Shown: positions 1 through 8,700, counted from the first letter of the stretch. The stretch is DNA of 64,000 nt from Streptomyces sp. NBRC 110028 (GCF_001417735.1 NZ_BBUZ01000043.1:32602-96601); one strand, 5' to 3'. Numbers and translations: made by a program. The notes: generated by a model not told the origin, from the letters alone.

Positions 1-1
1 G

Positions 2-1345
2 CGCATCCTGAACCATCTGCTGCTGCGCACCGGGCTGTTGCGGGAGCCTTCCGTGGGCACCGTGGAGTTCGTCCACCGCACGTTCCAGGACTACCTGGGC
101 GCGAAGGCGGCCGTGGAGGCGTGGGACGTGGGCCTGCTGGTCAGCCATGCCGACGACACCCAGTGGGAAGACGTGTTCCGCATGTCGGTCGCCCATGCCC
201 GCCCGCGCGAGCGGGTCGACCTGCTCACCAAGCTGCTGGAGCGCGGCAGGTCGCACCCCGCCGTACGGGCCCGGCTCCACCTCCTCGCGATGGCCTGCCT
301 GGAGCACGCGGCCGACCTCGACCCCCAGGTGCGGGACCAGGTGAAGCGGCACGCCGACGATCTCATCCCGCCCCGCAGCTCCAGCGCCGCCCGCGACCTC
401 GCCAACGTGGGCCCGCTGGTGCTCCCCCTGCTCCCCGGGCCGGAAGGGCTCTCGGACAGCGAAGCGGAAGCCTGCGTGATCACGGCGTCGGTCGTCGGCA
501 CGGATGCCGCGATCCCCTATCTGCGGCAGTTCTGCACCCACCCGTCCCTGCCGGTGCGCGCCCAACTCGCCTCCGGCTGGAAGCGGTTCGACACCGAGCG
601 CTACTTCACCGAGGTGATCTCCCAGCTCGCCCCGGACGGTCTGTACTTCGTCGCCGAGTCGACGGAGCACCTGCGCATCCTCCAAGACACCGGACCGCGC
701 CCGATGCTGCTCCTGCGTGGTGGCTTCACCGAGGACGAACTGCGCACCGCCCTCGACCCCGGCCCCCTCACCCATCTGCGGCTGGACGACAACGTCGAGC
801 TGTCCGACCTCGGCTGCCTCCGGCACCTCACGCGGCTGCGCGTGCTCACCCTCACCAGCTGCCCGCGCGTCATCGATCTGCTGCCGCTGGCGGATCTGAC
901 GCTCACCACGCTGGATATCGTCTCGCGCCATAACCGCTGGCACTTCGACAACCTGGGGCGGCTCACCACTCTGGACCACCTGAGGCTCATGGTTCTCGAC
1001 CCGGAGACCCCGCCGGAGACATACCGGCTGCCCCGGCTCTCCCGGCTCACCCTCGTCCCGCATCGGCAGGACGTGCCGCTGGACTGGATCGCCGAATGCT
1101 TCCCCGGCCTCCGCCAGCTCCGCATCGAGGCCCAGAAGCCCGGCCTCCACCCCATCGACCTCGCCCCGCTGCGCGCCCTGCGCCACCTGGAGACCGTCAC
1201 CCTCCGCGCCGTACGCGCCGTGGACGACGACGCGTTGCCCGGGGTCACGGTCCGGCCGCTCCCCCTCGCCCGCCGCGTGGGCGTCCCCGCCGAGCCTGCG
1301 GATCCTGTCCCCGGGGCGGGCCCGGACGCTCACGGTCCCGCCTGA
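2..1345 (+). CDS. NACHT-family NTPase with leucine-rich repeats, C-terminal part (5' end outside window)
   Basis: The reading frame is open from base 2, so the gene starts before the window. The first residues contain HRTFQDYLGAKAAVE, the winged-helix signature that follows the NTPase core in bacterial NACHT proteins. A helical region follows, and from about 770 to 1215 there are degenerate leucine-rich repeats (for example LTHLRLDDN, LTRLRVLTL, LTTLDIV). NACHT proteins are STAND NTPases; in bacteria many act in phage defence or regulation, with the LRR part sensing a ligand. The NTPase core and any N-terminal effector are not visible, so the effector type cannot be stated. Its last about 100 bases overlap a convergent small gene. 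Confidence 0.75.
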   Translation, partial: RILNHLLLRTGLLREPSVGTVEFVHRTFQDYLGAKAAVEAWDVGLLVSHADDTQWEDVFRMSVAHARPRERVDLLTKLLERGRSHPAVRARLHLLAMACLEHAADLDPQVRDQVKRHADDLIPPRSSSAARDLANVGPLVLPLLPGPEGLSDSEAEACVITASVVGTDAAIPYLRQFCTHPSLPVRAQLASGWKRFDTERYFTEVISQLAPDGLYFVAESTEHLRILQDTGPRPMLLLRGGFTEDELRTALDPGPLTHLRLDDNVELSDLGCLRHLTRLRVLTLTSCPRVIDLLPLADLTLTTLDIVSRHNRWHFDNLGRLTTLDHLRLMVLDPETPPETYRLPRLSRLTLVPHRQDVPLDWIAECFPGLRQLRIEAQKPGLHPIDLAPLRALRHLETVTLRAVRAVDDDALPGVTVRPLPLARRVGVPAEPADPVPGAGPDAHGPA

Positions 1346-1547
1346 TGCGCTCGGCCTTCAGCAGGCGCCGGTAGTCCATGAGCAGGCGCAGCAGCGCGAA
1401 GCCGGTGCCGAGGGGGACGGTGCCGATCACCAGGTTCGGCTGATGCGGGTCGGCGAGGTCGGCCCGTATCTCCGGCAGCCGTACGCCGTGTTCGGCGAGT
1501 TCGTCGCGGAGGATTTCGGCGACCCGCTCGGCGGGGCCGGGGCTCAC
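1245..1547 (-). CDS. small hypothetical protein coupled to anti-sigma-type ATPase
   Basis: A 100-residue protein with no family I recognise. The N-terminal 70 residues look well folded and include a hydrophobic patch (FALLRLLMDYRRLL); the tail is Arg/Gly/Pro-rich and may be disordered. The ATG overlaps the stop of the upstream ATPase gene as ATGA, which indicates translational coupling and is the main reason to accept it. Its 3' end overlaps the NACHT gene on the other strand by about 100 bases, so one of the two C-termini may be shorter in reality. Confidence 0.6.
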   Translation of the reverse strand: MSPGPAERVAEILRDELAEHGVRLPEIRADLADPHQPNLVIGTVPLGTGFALLRLLMDYRRLLKAERIRRDRERPGPPRGQDPQARRGRPRGGRGGAAGP

Positions 1548-1963
1548 GCGGCGCTCTCGGGCGGGACGTTCAGCTCGAACCAGACGGCCTTGCCCGTGCC
1601 GTCCGACGGTTCGTCGATGGTCAGGCCGACAACGTCCGACAGGGCCGTGACCAGGAACAACCCGCGCCCGTTGGTGTCATCGCCGGCCGCGCGGCGGGGC
1701 GAGGGGAGGGCGGGGCCGTCGTCGTGAACCGTCACCCGCACCCAGGTGCGCTCAATGGTGGCGGCGAGCCGTACGTCGCCCTTGCCGTGGCGATGGACGT
1801 TGGTGACTAACTCCGACGTGCACAGGGCCGCCGTATCGGCGAGTTGGCCCAGGCCGGAGGCCGTGAGGACGGCGCGTACGAAGTCGCGGCACAGGCGCGG
1901 GGCGGTCGGGAGGGCGGGGGCGGTGAGGGTGTAGTGGAGCGGGAGTTCGGCGTGTGCGCCCAT
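1544..1963 (-). CDS. RsbW-like anti-sigma / serine kinase-type ATP-binding protein
   Basis: A 139-residue GHKL-fold ATPase (HATPase_c_2). Visible motifs are the N-box ELVTNVHRHG, the G1-type DDGPALPSP and the G2 loop GRGLFLV. The start is the ATG at 1963 because GGAG lies just upstream; the upstream extension is low quality. In Streptomyces such short ATPases occur by the hundred next to XRE/DUF5753 and DUF397 genes, as in the abaA and whiJ-type loci, and are presumed to control a partner by binding or phosphorylation. The divergent neighbours fit that pattern exactly. The partner sigma or anti-sigma factor is not visible here. Confidence 0.85.
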   Translation of the reverse strand: MGAHAELPLHYTLTAPALPTAPRLCRDFVRAVLTASGLGQLADTAALCTSELVTNVHRHGKGDVRLAATIERTWVRVTVHDDGPALPSPRRAAGDDTNGRGLFLVTALSDVVGLTIDEPSDGTGKAVWFELNVPPESAA

Positions 1964-2124
1964 GAGACGCCTCCGTGGCGTTCGGTAGCTCAATACCTTG
2001 TGTGATCGAGGCAACACCGAAAGTACGACATAGCTCAGCAATATTGCAACCACTTCCGTGAAGATGGTTGGACCGCCCCACCCGCCCGGGGCACACTGTG
2101 ACCGATTCCCCTGGAGGACCGTCC

Positions 2125-3012
2125 GTGGCGCTGCGCACGCTCATCACCGAACGACAACGCCGACTTGGCGCCGAACTCAAGAAGTTGCGGCTGCAGGCAG
2201 GATTGTCGATCGCCGACGGCGGCAAGCTGATCGGCATGGGCGCGCCACACCTGAGCCATATCGAGGCCGGGCGGACGGCCATCCCTGCCGACAGACTGCG
2301 CCAGCTCGTTGACGCTTACGGGTGCAAGAATGCGCCGTACGTTGACGCACTCGTCAGCATGGCCGAGAGCAGTGGCAAGGGCTGGTGGTCGGCCCACCGG
2401 AAGTCCTTCCCACAGTCCACGCTTGACCTCGCCGAGCTGGAATCGCGCGCAACTGCGATCCGGACGTATGAAACCTTGCTGATCCCTGGACTGCTGCAGA
2501 CCGAGTCGTACATGCGCGCACTGTTCCGCAGCGGCCTACCCCACGCCTCCACCGAGGAGATTGAGGATCTCGTCCGCTTCCGACAGGCCCGGCAACGCTT
2601 CATGGATGCCGACCCCCCTGTCACCTTCGAGGCCGTCATCCATGAGGCAGCCCTTCGCATGGAGGTGGGTGGTCCACAGGTCATGCGGGAGCAGCTGACT
2701 CACCTCATCCGAGCGGCAATGCACCCTCACGTGACGATTCAGGTGTTGCCGTTCAAGGTCGGTGTGCGCTTCTGGCAGAGCACGCCGTTCCTCATCCTCG
2801 GCGTCGGAGTTCCCGGCCTTGAGACCGTGGTCGCGGATCACCCGTCCGCGATCCTGAGACTTGGGGACCCCGAGTCCATCGCGCGATACGAATCAACGTT
2901 CAGCGATCTGAGCCAGAGTGCGCTACCACCGGTAGTCGCCAATGAGGCGCCCGAACTGCACGAGAAGCGTGATTCATGGGGCCTCCTCCAACACATCCTT
3001 TACACCCACTAG
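2125..3012 (+). CDS. XRE-family regulator with DUF5753 domain (WhiJ-like)
   Basis: A helix-turn-helix domain (about residues 10-65, LKKLRLQAGLSIADGGKLIG) is followed by the DUF5753 ligand or partner domain (IPGLLQTESYMRALF and onward). The length of 295 residues is normal for the family. The GTG at 2125 is chosen because GGAGG lies seven bases upstream and the helix-turn-helix begins soon after; the longer frame has no ribosome site. It is followed 10 bases later by a DUF397 gene and divergent from an anti-sigma-type ATPase. WhiJ-type proteins regulate development and antibiotic production in Streptomyces, usually working with the DUF397 protein encoded next door. Confidence 0.92.
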   Translation: MALRTLITERQRRLGAELKKLRLQAGLSIADGGKLIGMGAPHLSHIEAGRTAIPADRLRQLVDAYGCKNAPYVDALVSMAESSGKGWWSAHRKSFPQSTLDLAELESRATAIRTYETLLIPGLLQTESYMRALFRSGLPHASTEEIEDLVRFRQARQRFMDADPPVTFEAVIHEAALRMEVGGPQVMREQLTHLIRAAMHPHVTIQVLPFKVGVRFWQSTPFLILGVGVPGLETVVADHPSAILRLGDPESIARYESTFSDLSQSALPPVVANEAPELHEKRDSWGLLQHILYTH

Positions 3013-3022
3013 AGAAGGCAGC

Positions 3023-3214
3023 ATGTCCGACCTCAACTGGCACAAGTCTTCGTTCAGTGAAGCGGGAGCGGCCAACTGCGTGGAACTCGCCACCGCGCCC
3101 GACGGCATACGCATACGCGAGAGCGACGAGCCCGACGCCGTGATCCACACCGGTCCGGCCGCCCTCCGCGCCTTCATACGGGCCGCCAAGGCCGGTCACC
3201 TCGACCCTCGGTGA
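3023..3214 (+). CDS. DUF397 small protein (partner of upstream XRE regulator)
   Basis: A 63-residue protein with the DUF397 pattern: LNWHKSSFSEAG at the N-terminus, NCVELA, and RIRESDEPDAVI. ATG at 3023 is used because AGAAGG precedes it and the family begins near this residue. It is ten bases from the stop of the XRE regulator, so co-transcribed. DUF397 proteins such as those at the whiJ and abaA loci are thought to bind and antagonise the neighbouring DNA-binding protein. A second DUF397 gene lies at 55667. Confidence 0.9.
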   Translation: MSDLNWHKSSFSEAGAANCVELATAPDGIRIRESDEPDAVIHTGPAALRAFIRAAKAGHLDPR

Positions 3215-3263
3215 CCTGCGGTTCGGCCGTGTTCACGAGCTGCGGCAGCGCCGTTGCCGATAC

Positions 3264-4115
3264 TCAGTGGCGGTAGGCGGCTGTCGCGATCTCGATGAAT
3301 GATCGGGTCAAAGGGTTGGTGTCTCCTTCGTTGCACACCGCCACCACTCGGCTCGGCGCCATGTCGATCAGCGGCACCATGGTGAACTCCGCGGGCAGGT
3401 CGTGTCCGAACGGGGCCAGGCCGACCGTGCCGTTCCACAGCACAGCCTGCAGGCATTCCTGGACGGCACGCACCACTGGTCCCTCGCGCGGCCTGTCGCC
3501 GTTCCAGTACGACTGCCAGATGGGGTCGGTGCCCTGCGGGAACTGGAACCAGCGGCGGTCGCGCAGCTCGGCCAGGCGCAGCTCATCGCGGCGGGCCAGC
3601 GGATCGTCGGCGCGCAGGACCACGCCGACCGGATCGGTCCGCAGCGCACGCACGGTCAGGGCGGTCTCGTCGAACGGTGCTCGGGTGAGGGCGACGTCGA
3701 CCAGTCCAGCGCGCAGTCCGCACGTCGGGTCGGTCAGATCGGTGTCGCGGATGCGGATGTCGACGCCGGGGTGTTTTCGGCGGTAGTACGCGGCCAGCCT
3801 GGCCAATCCCGGGTCGGTGCTGTCGCCCAAGATGCCGACGGTGATGGTCGCGACGCCGGCTGCTGCGCTCACCCGTACCCGGACGCGGTCGGCGTGGTCG
3901 AGGAGGGCTCGCGCCTCGTCGAGCAGCACCGCGCCCACCGGAGTGAGCGTGACGCCGGTGGTCGAGCGGGCGAAGAGCAGGGCCCCGGCCTCGGCTTCCA
4001 ACTGCTTGATCGCCCGGCTCAGCGGCGGCTGGCTCATATGCAGTCGGGTGGCGGCCCGGCCGAAGTGGAGTTCCTCGGCGACCGCCACGAAGTAGCGCAA
4101 GGTTCGTAGCTCCAC
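3264..4115 (-). CDS. LysR-family transcriptional regulator
   Basis: 283 residues, standard LTTR size. The N-terminal winged helix is clear (LRYFVAVAEELHFGRAA, SQPPLSRAIKQLEAE), followed by a periplasmic-binding-protein-like effector domain. The GTG at 4115 is chosen because the family nearly always begins two to four residues before LRYF; the much longer open frame upstream has no homology-like content. It is divergent from a cupin gene, with a perfect palindrome between them that fits an LTTR box. It probably controls the cupin and perhaps DoxX genes and itself. The co-inducer is unknown. Confidence 0.93.
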   Translation of the reverse strand: MELRTLRYFVAVAEELHFGRAATRLHMSQPPLSRAIKQLEAEAGALLFARSTTGVTLTPVGAVLLDEARALLDHADRVRVRVSAAAGVATITVGILGDSTDPGLARLAAYYRRKHPGVDIRIRDTDLTDPTCGLRAGLVDVALTRAPFDETALTVRALRTDPVGVVLRADDPLARRDELRLAELRDRRWFQFPQGTDPIWQSYWNGDRPREGPVVRAVQECLQAVLWNGTVGLAPFGHDLPAEFTMVPLIDMAPSRVVAVCNEGDTNPLTRSFIEIATAAYRH

Positions 4116-4122
4116 GCTGCAA

Positions 4123-4141
4123 CGATACCGATGAGGTATCG
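4123..4141. promoter_or_regulatory. probable LysR operator (perfect palindrome, T-N11-A)
   Basis: CGATACC and GGTATCG are perfect 7-base arms around GATGA, between the divergent LysR and cupin starts. T at 4126 and A at 4138 are exactly 11 bases apart, the LTTR-box hallmark. It begins 8 bases upstream of the LysR start, which suits autorepression. Confidence 0.75.
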
Positions 4142-4196
4142 GCTCTGCCGAATGGGTCTTGGACACCGGCGAGGTCTCGGCGGTGCACTTGTGGAC

Positions 4197-4691
4197 ATGA
4201 CCGAAGAAGCGAAGACCAGCGAGCCGCAGACCGACCCCGCCGTATCGGTGGTGGGTCCCCGCGACGGCGAGATGATCGTTCTGGGCACCACGCGCATGCG
4301 CGTTCTGGAGGACGGCAGCCACACCGGGCACCGCCTCGCGATCGCCGAGTCCGTCCTCGCCCCGCAGACGCAGGGTCCGCCGCAGCACCGCCATGGCCAG
4401 CACGACGAGGGCTTCTACATTCTCTCCGGCACCGTGCGGTTCACCGTCGGGGACGAGGACTACGACGCCACCGCGGGGACGCTCGTCATGGTTCCGCCCG
4501 GCACCCCGCACACCTTCGCCAACCTGACCGACCAGCCCGCCGTCATGCTCAGCACCTTCACACCCGACCTGTACCTGCAGTACTTCCGAGACCTTCAGGA
4601 GGTGATGGCCAGCGGTCGGCCGCTGACGCCACAGGCCAACATCGACGCGATGAGCCGCTACGCCACACAGCCCGCCACCGACCTCGCCTGA
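4197..4691 (+). CDS. cupin-domain protein
   Basis: 164 residues with a single cupin barrel. Motif 1 reads HRHGQHDEGFYILSGTVRF, giving the usual two His, Glu and Gly; motif 2 is PPGTPHTFANL with its His. These residues normally bind a metal, so a small dioxygenase, isomerase or sensor role is possible; the substrate cannot be read from sequence. ATG at 4197 is preferred over upstream codons because homology-like sequence begins there; a GTG at 4191 is possible. Divergent from the LysR gene and followed by a DoxX gene on the same strand. Confidence 0.88.
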   Translation: MTEEAKTSEPQTDPAVSVVGPRDGEMIVLGTTRMRVLEDGSHTGHRLAIAESVLAPQTQGPPQHRHGQHDEGFYILSGTVRFTVGDEDYDATAGTLVMVPPGTPHTFANLTDQPAVMLSTFTPDLYLQYFRDLQEVMASGRPLTPQANIDAMSRYATQPATDLA

Positions 4692-4788
4692 AGCCCTCCG
4701 GCGACGGACCGGCCGTCTCCAGGGGCTATCCCGGCAATCGACGCAATCGACAGGCCCCCGTGAAACGGGGCCCTCGTGAACGGGAACC

Positions 4789-5148
4789 ATGAACATCGCC
4801 TATTGGATCGTCGCGGGACTGCTCGCGCTCTTCTACCTCTACACAGGCACTCAGAAGGTGATCCGCAGCCGTGATCAACTCCGGCCGATGATGGCTTGGG
4901 TCGACCGCATCCCGTTGCCTGCCCTCAGGGCGCTGGGGGCGGTCGAAGTACTCGGCGCGGTCGGTCTGATCCTGCCACCGCTGGCCGGCACCGCTCCCTG
5001 GCTGGCGCCGGCCGCGGCCATCGGCTTCGTACTTCTGCAGATCGGTGCGATCGCCGTTCACCTGACCGGCGAAGACCGCCGGATCACACTCAATGCCGGA
5101 CTCACCGCCGCCGCGGCCGTGACCGTCTGGTTGGCCACCAGGCCGTGA
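4789..5148 (+). CDS. DoxX-family membrane protein
   Basis: 119 residues with four predicted membrane helices (about residues 4-20, 45-62, 68-88 and 97-115). The pattern LFYLYTGTQKV near the N-terminus and GAVEVLGAVGLILP are typical of small DoxX-like proteins. These are inner-membrane proteins of poorly defined role, often near redox or thiol-stress genes. ATG at 4789 is preceded by GGGAA. It lies 97 bases after the cupin gene and may be co-expressed with it. Confidence 0.85.
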   Translation: MNIAYWIVAGLLALFYLYTGTQKVIRSRDQLRPMMAWVDRIPLPALRALGAVEVLGAVGLILPPLAGTAPWLAPAAAIGFVLLQIGAIAVHLTGEDRRITLNAGLTAAAAVTVWLATRP

Positions 5149-5619
5149 TCTCGGATCGACACCGAAGAAGTCGCCTGACCGGTCTACGGGTGGTTCTCGG
5201 ATTCGTCCACCGGGCCGTCTCCGGGACCGTTCCCGCCCTGGCCGCGTCCGCCGCGGACCGCGCGGGCGATGACGGCCGCCACGGCGGCCGTTCGTGAGGC
5301 AGCCCGCGGCCAGCCGGGCGGCCTCGCGGGGGCCGAGATGCACGGCGCCGGCCGAGTCGGCCAGGAAGGCGCCGGCGAGGAAGAACAGGAGGAGGCCCGA
5401 AGAGGGCGTCGACGCGCCTGCCTGCGGGCCAGGGCCCGCCTGGGGCTCAGGGTGGGCCGGGCTCGGGCCGGGCCCGGCCGTACGGATGGGCACGCTCGGC
5501 GGCGTCCAGGCGCGGCGCCGGCCACGGCCTCCAGTACGGCGTCGCAGGGCCCGACCCGCATACCCCTGCTCCAGGCGGGTGCACCTGGCGGCTCGGGCCG
5601 GCAACGGAACACCGGGCCG
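5149..5619. other. gene-free stretch; possible decayed minus-strand ORF
   Basis: No intact gene is convincing here. On the minus strand, protein-like segments occur in different frames: a start followed by GPCDAVLEAVAGA, then a hydrophobic helix (SGLLLFFLAGAFLADS), then AAVAAVIARAVR. Such patchwork suggests a small membrane-protein gene broken by several indels, but high GC makes accidental open frames common, so this is weak. Confidence 0.3.
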
Positions 5620-6342
5620 TCAAGGGGACATGCTCTGGGCCCCGTCGGCCATGGCGAGGCGGGCGAGCAGCTCCGGATGGTCTGCCAGGCCTTTCTCGGC
5701 CGCCGACCTGATCCAGGACTCCATGAACCCGCGGTCCACGCGATCCCAGTCGATCGGGCCGAACGGCGGCTGCGGGTCGTACTCGATGGTCGCCTGAATC
5801 ATCCGGGCGGCATCCTCGCCCACCAGTTCGCCGGCCAGGTGCAGGGCCATGTCGATGCCCGCCGCGACTCCGGCGGCCGTGAGCACGCGCCCGTCCACGA
5901 CCCAGCGCCGGGACACGGGTGTCGCACCGAAGGCGCGCAGGATCGGCATGGCAGCCCAGTGGGTGGTCGCCTCACGGCCCTCGAGCAGACCGGCGGACCC
6001 GAGGATCAGCGAGCCGGTGCAGACCGAAGCCACCACCTCGGCGCTGCGGGCCGCCTGTCGGACGTAGTCGGTCAGCTGTTCGTCCGCGAGGGCGGTGAAG
6101 GTCGGGACACCGCCGCCCGGGACGATCAGGCCGTATGGCGCGGGCACCTGCTCGAAGGTGTGGGAGGCGGTTACGGACAGCGAGGTGTCCGTCTGCAGCG
6201 GCTCCCGGGCCGCTGCCACCGTGACGGCCTCGAAGCCGAGTCCGAATTCCTTCAAGGCGCTGATGACCTGGAGCGGCCCGACGAAGTCGAGGGCGGTCAG
6301 GCCGGGGTAGAGCACGAAGGCGATGGTCCTGGTCTCTGTCAT
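5620..6342 (-). CDS. DJ-1/PfpI-family protein
   Basis: 240 residues with the flavodoxin-like DJ-1/PfpI fold. It begins RTIAFVLYPGLTALDFVGPL, then has the nucleophile-elbow Cys in SVCTGSLILGSAGLL and the conserved ATTHW. Families with this arrangement include isonitrile hydratase-like proteins and GlxA sensor domains without the DNA-binding part. The substrate is unknown. It is divergent from a GlxA-type regulator whose N-terminal half has the same fold, which suggests an enzyme and sensor pair descended from one ancestor. About 90 bases separate the starts and must carry both promoters. Confidence 0.9.
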   Translation of the reverse strand: MTETRTIAFVLYPGLTALDFVGPLQVISALKEFGLGFEAVTVAAAREPLQTDTSLSVTASHTFEQVPAPYGLIVPGGGVPTFTALADEQLTDYVRQAARSAEVVASVCTGSLILGSAGLLEGREATTHWAAMPILRAFGATPVSRRWVVDGRVLTAAGVAAGIDMALHLAGELVGEDAARMIQATIEYDPQPPFGPIDWDRVDRGFMESWIRSAAEKGLADHPELLARLAMADGAQSMSP

Positions 6343-6430
6343 GCCACCAGCTTTGCCGGTGCGTGCGGGCGTCGGGCCGACCGTGTCTAGAATCCTGTGA
6401 TCCCTGTCTTTCGGACACCAGGAGTGGCTG

Positions 6431-7384
6431 ATGCGCCGCGTGGTCGTGATCGGTTACCCGGACACCGAGCTGCTCGACATCTCCTGCCCGGCAGACGTGT
6501 TCGACGGGGCCACGCGCTTGGGCGCGGCACCTGGATACCGGGTCGAGCTGGTCTCGCTCCGTGGCCTGCCAGTGCGGACGAGCTGCGGCCTGACCCTGGC
6601 CGCCGGCGCCCTGGAGCGGGTCGGCGGCCGACTGGACAGCGTGGTGGTGGCGGGCGGGCCGGGGCATGAGGCCGCTGCCGAGGACGCCCGGCTGCTCGTC
6701 CACCTGCGCCGGCTGGCCGGGCTCAGCCGTCGGGTGGTCTCGGTGTGCACGGGCGCCACCCTGCTGGCCGCGGCCGGGCTGCTGGACCGGCGTCGGGCGA
6801 CCACGCACTGGATGTGGGCGGCGGAACTGGCCGCCCGGTACCCGGCCGTCACCGTGGACCCTGCGCCGCTGTTCGTCTCTGATGGCAACGTCCATACCTC
6901 AGCGGGCGTCACCAGCGCGATCGACCTCTCGCTTGCCCTGGTGGAGCAGGACCACGGCTCGGCCCTGGCCCGCAAGGTGGCCCGGTCGCTGGTCGCGTAC
7001 CTGCAGCGGCCGGGCAATCAGGCGCAGGTGAGCATGCACCTGGCGGCGCCGCCTCCCGAGCACCGGCTGATTCGGAAGGTCTGCGGACACATCACCGCCC
7101 ATCTGGACGCCGACCTCGACGCTGCCACACTGGCGCGAATCGCCGGGGTGAGCCCGCGTCATCTCATCCGGCTGTTCGCCGCGGAGCTTGGCACCACGCC
7201 CGCCCGGCACGTGCGCGCCGTGCGCACCGAAGCCGCCGCCCAGCTGCTGACGGCCACCAGCCTGCCGCTCACCACCATCGCCCGCCAGTGCGGACTGGGA
7301 ACCGCCGAGACGCTGCGGCAGGCCTTCGCCGATCTGTTGGCAACCACGCCGTCGGCGTACCGGCGGGCGGCCCGGCACGGCTGA
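6431..7384 (+). CDS. GlxA-family AraC-type transcriptional regulator
   Basis: 317 residues. Residues 1-185 form a DJ-1/PfpI-like domain (VVVIGYPDTELLDISCPADVF, VSVCTGATLLAAAGLL, ATTHWMW). Residues 215-315 form a double helix-turn-helix AraC domain (LDAATLARIAGVSPRHLIRL, PLTTIARQCGLGTAETLRQA). GlxA-type proteins use the DJ-1 domain as a sensor. ATG at 6431 follows AGGAGTGGCTG. It is divergent from the DJ-1 enzyme gene and probably regulates it. Confidence 0.93.
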   Translation: MRRVVVIGYPDTELLDISCPADVFDGATRLGAAPGYRVELVSLRGLPVRTSCGLTLAAGALERVGGRLDSVVVAGGPGHEAAAEDARLLVHLRRLAGLSRRVVSVCTGATLLAAAGLLDRRRATTHWMWAAELAARYPAVTVDPAPLFVSDGNVHTSAGVTSAIDLSLALVEQDHGSALARKVARSLVAYLQRPGNQAQVSMHLAAPPPEHRLIRKVCGHITAHLDADLDAATLARIAGVSPRHLIRLFAAELGTTPARHVRAVRTEAAAQLLTATSLPLTTIARQCGLGTAETLRQAFADLLATTPSAYRRAARHG

Positions 7385-7512
7385 AGTCCTGTGGCGCAAG
7401 GCGATGAGTGAGCAGACGGGTTGGGCGGCCGGCCCAGTCACCGGCTCCGGGGAGCCCGCGCCCCGCCGACCGGGACCCGCGTCTGTCGGGGGCGGGCGCC
7501 GGGCGCGGAAAA

Positions 7513-7529
7513 TCCGGATGAGATCCGGA
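7513..7529. promoter_or_regulatory. inverted repeat upstream of methyltransferase
   Basis: TCCGGAT and ATCCGGA are perfect 7-base arms around GAG, 26 bases before the methyltransferase start. Position and symmetry suit an operator; no regulator can be assigned. Confidence 0.4.
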
Positions 7530-7554
7530 AGGGACACCCACTACCGTCCGGGCC

Positions 7555-8370
7555 ATGACGGACGACTGGCTACGGCGCAACCGCGCGAACTGGGACGACC
7601 GGGTCCGGGTCCACGCCGACAGTGACTTCTACGATCTGCCCGGGTTCCGCGACGGCGCCTGCACCCTGCGCGGCTTCGAGCTGGACGAGCTGGGGGACGT
7701 CAGCGGCAAGCGGCTCGTCCATCTCCAGTGCCACATGGGTCAGGACACGCTGTCCTGGGCCCGCCGCGGGGCGGCGCATGTGACCGGGCTGGACTTCTCC
7801 GAAGCGGCCATACGGACGGCGCGCCAGCTGGCCGAGGACCTGGCGCTCGATGGGCAGTCGCGGTTCGTCACCGCGGATGTGTACGACGCGGCGGAAGCCC
7901 TGCGCGGCGAGCGGTTCGACGTCGTGTACACCGGGCTCGGCGCGCTGTGCTGGCTGCCCGACCTCCCGCGCTGGGCGCGCGTCGTGGCCGGGCTGCTGGA
8001 CGACGGCGGGGTGCTGTACCTCGCGGAGTTCCATCCGTTCACCGAGGTGCTGGGGGACGACGGCAAGAGCGTCGAGGTGGACTACTTCGACGAGCGGGGC
8101 ACGACGTGGGACGAGCCGCACACGTACACCGATGGCCCGCCGCTCGCCCACACCGTCTCCGTCCAGTGGCAGCATCCGCTGGGGGCCGTGGTGACCGCCC
8201 TCGCCCAAGCCGGGCTGCGGATCGAGTTCCTGCACGAGCACGCCACCACCCTCTTCCAGCGCTACCCGGTGCTGGAACGGACCGGCCCCGCCCAGAACCC
8301 CGTGTTCCGCTTTCCGGCGGGGCACCCCCGGCTGCCGCTGATGTACTCGATCCGCGCGACGAGGTGGTGA
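7555..8370 (+). CDS. class I SAM-dependent methyltransferase
   Basis: 271 residues. The SAM-binding core is visible: motif I region VHLQCHMGQDTLSWARRG, the acidic loop VTGLDFSEAAI, then VTADVYDA and FDVVYTGLGALCWLPDL. The LQCHxGQDTL form of motif I is characteristic of a widespread subgroup with unknown small-molecule substrates. The C-terminal part includes a hydrophobic segment and ends LPLMYSIRAT. ATG at 7555 is 26 bases after an inverted repeat. The downstream acetyltransferase remnant overlaps its stop, so the two may once have been an operon. Confidence 0.92.
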   Translation: MTDDWLRRNRANWDDRVRVHADSDFYDLPGFRDGACTLRGFELDELGDVSGKRLVHLQCHMGQDTLSWARRGAAHVTGLDFSEAAIRTARQLAEDLALDGQSRFVTADVYDAAEALRGERFDVVYTGLGALCWLPDLPRWARVVAGLLDDGGVLYLAEFHPFTEVLGDDGKSVEVDYFDERGTTWDEPHTYTDGPPLAHTVSVQWQHPLGAVVTALAQAGLRIEFLHEHATTLFQRYPVLERTGPAQNPVFRFPAGHPRLPLMYSIRATRW

Positions 8371-8700
8371 CGCTGCGGGTACTCACGGCGGACGACTGGC
8401 CGCTGTGGCGGGAGGTGCGGCTCGCCGCCCTCACCGACGCGCCGCACGCGTTCACGTCCACGCTCGCGGGCTGGCACCGGGGCGGCGAGGAGCGGTGGCG
8501 GGCCCGTCTGGAGATGCCGGGCGCGTTTCACGTCGTCGCCCTGCTGGACGACCGGGCCGTCGGCGTGGCGGGCGGGGTGCCCGGGGAGGGCGGGGTGCGG
8601 GAGCTGCGATCGGTGTGGGCCGGCCCCCGAGGCGCGCGACGGCGCGACCGGGCAACGGGTGATGGTCAAGGCGCTTCGCCCGGCTGCGGCCGGACCGTGA
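8364..8700 (+). pseudogene. GNAT acetyltransferase remnant, frameshifted and truncated
   Basis: From GTG at 8364 or 8367, overlapping the methyltransferase stop, the frame reads a typical GNAT N-terminus: LTADDWPLWREVRLAAL, DAPHAFTSTLAGW, FHVVALLDDRAVGVAGG, RELRSVW. At about 8620 the acetyl-CoA loop should follow as VAPEARGRG. Removing one base there restores AAPEARDGATGQRVM and then a stop at 8698, so the loop is shifted and the last third of the fold is missing. As written, the frame runs on as antisense of the thioesterase gene. It looks like a decaying gene eroded from its 3' end, though a sequencing error could explain the shift alone. Confidence 0.7.

Noticed and set aside
4116..4796. 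Extending the LysR gene to the far upstream start
   Set aside because: The extension crosses the operator and the whole divergent cupin gene; LysR proteins start just before LRYF.
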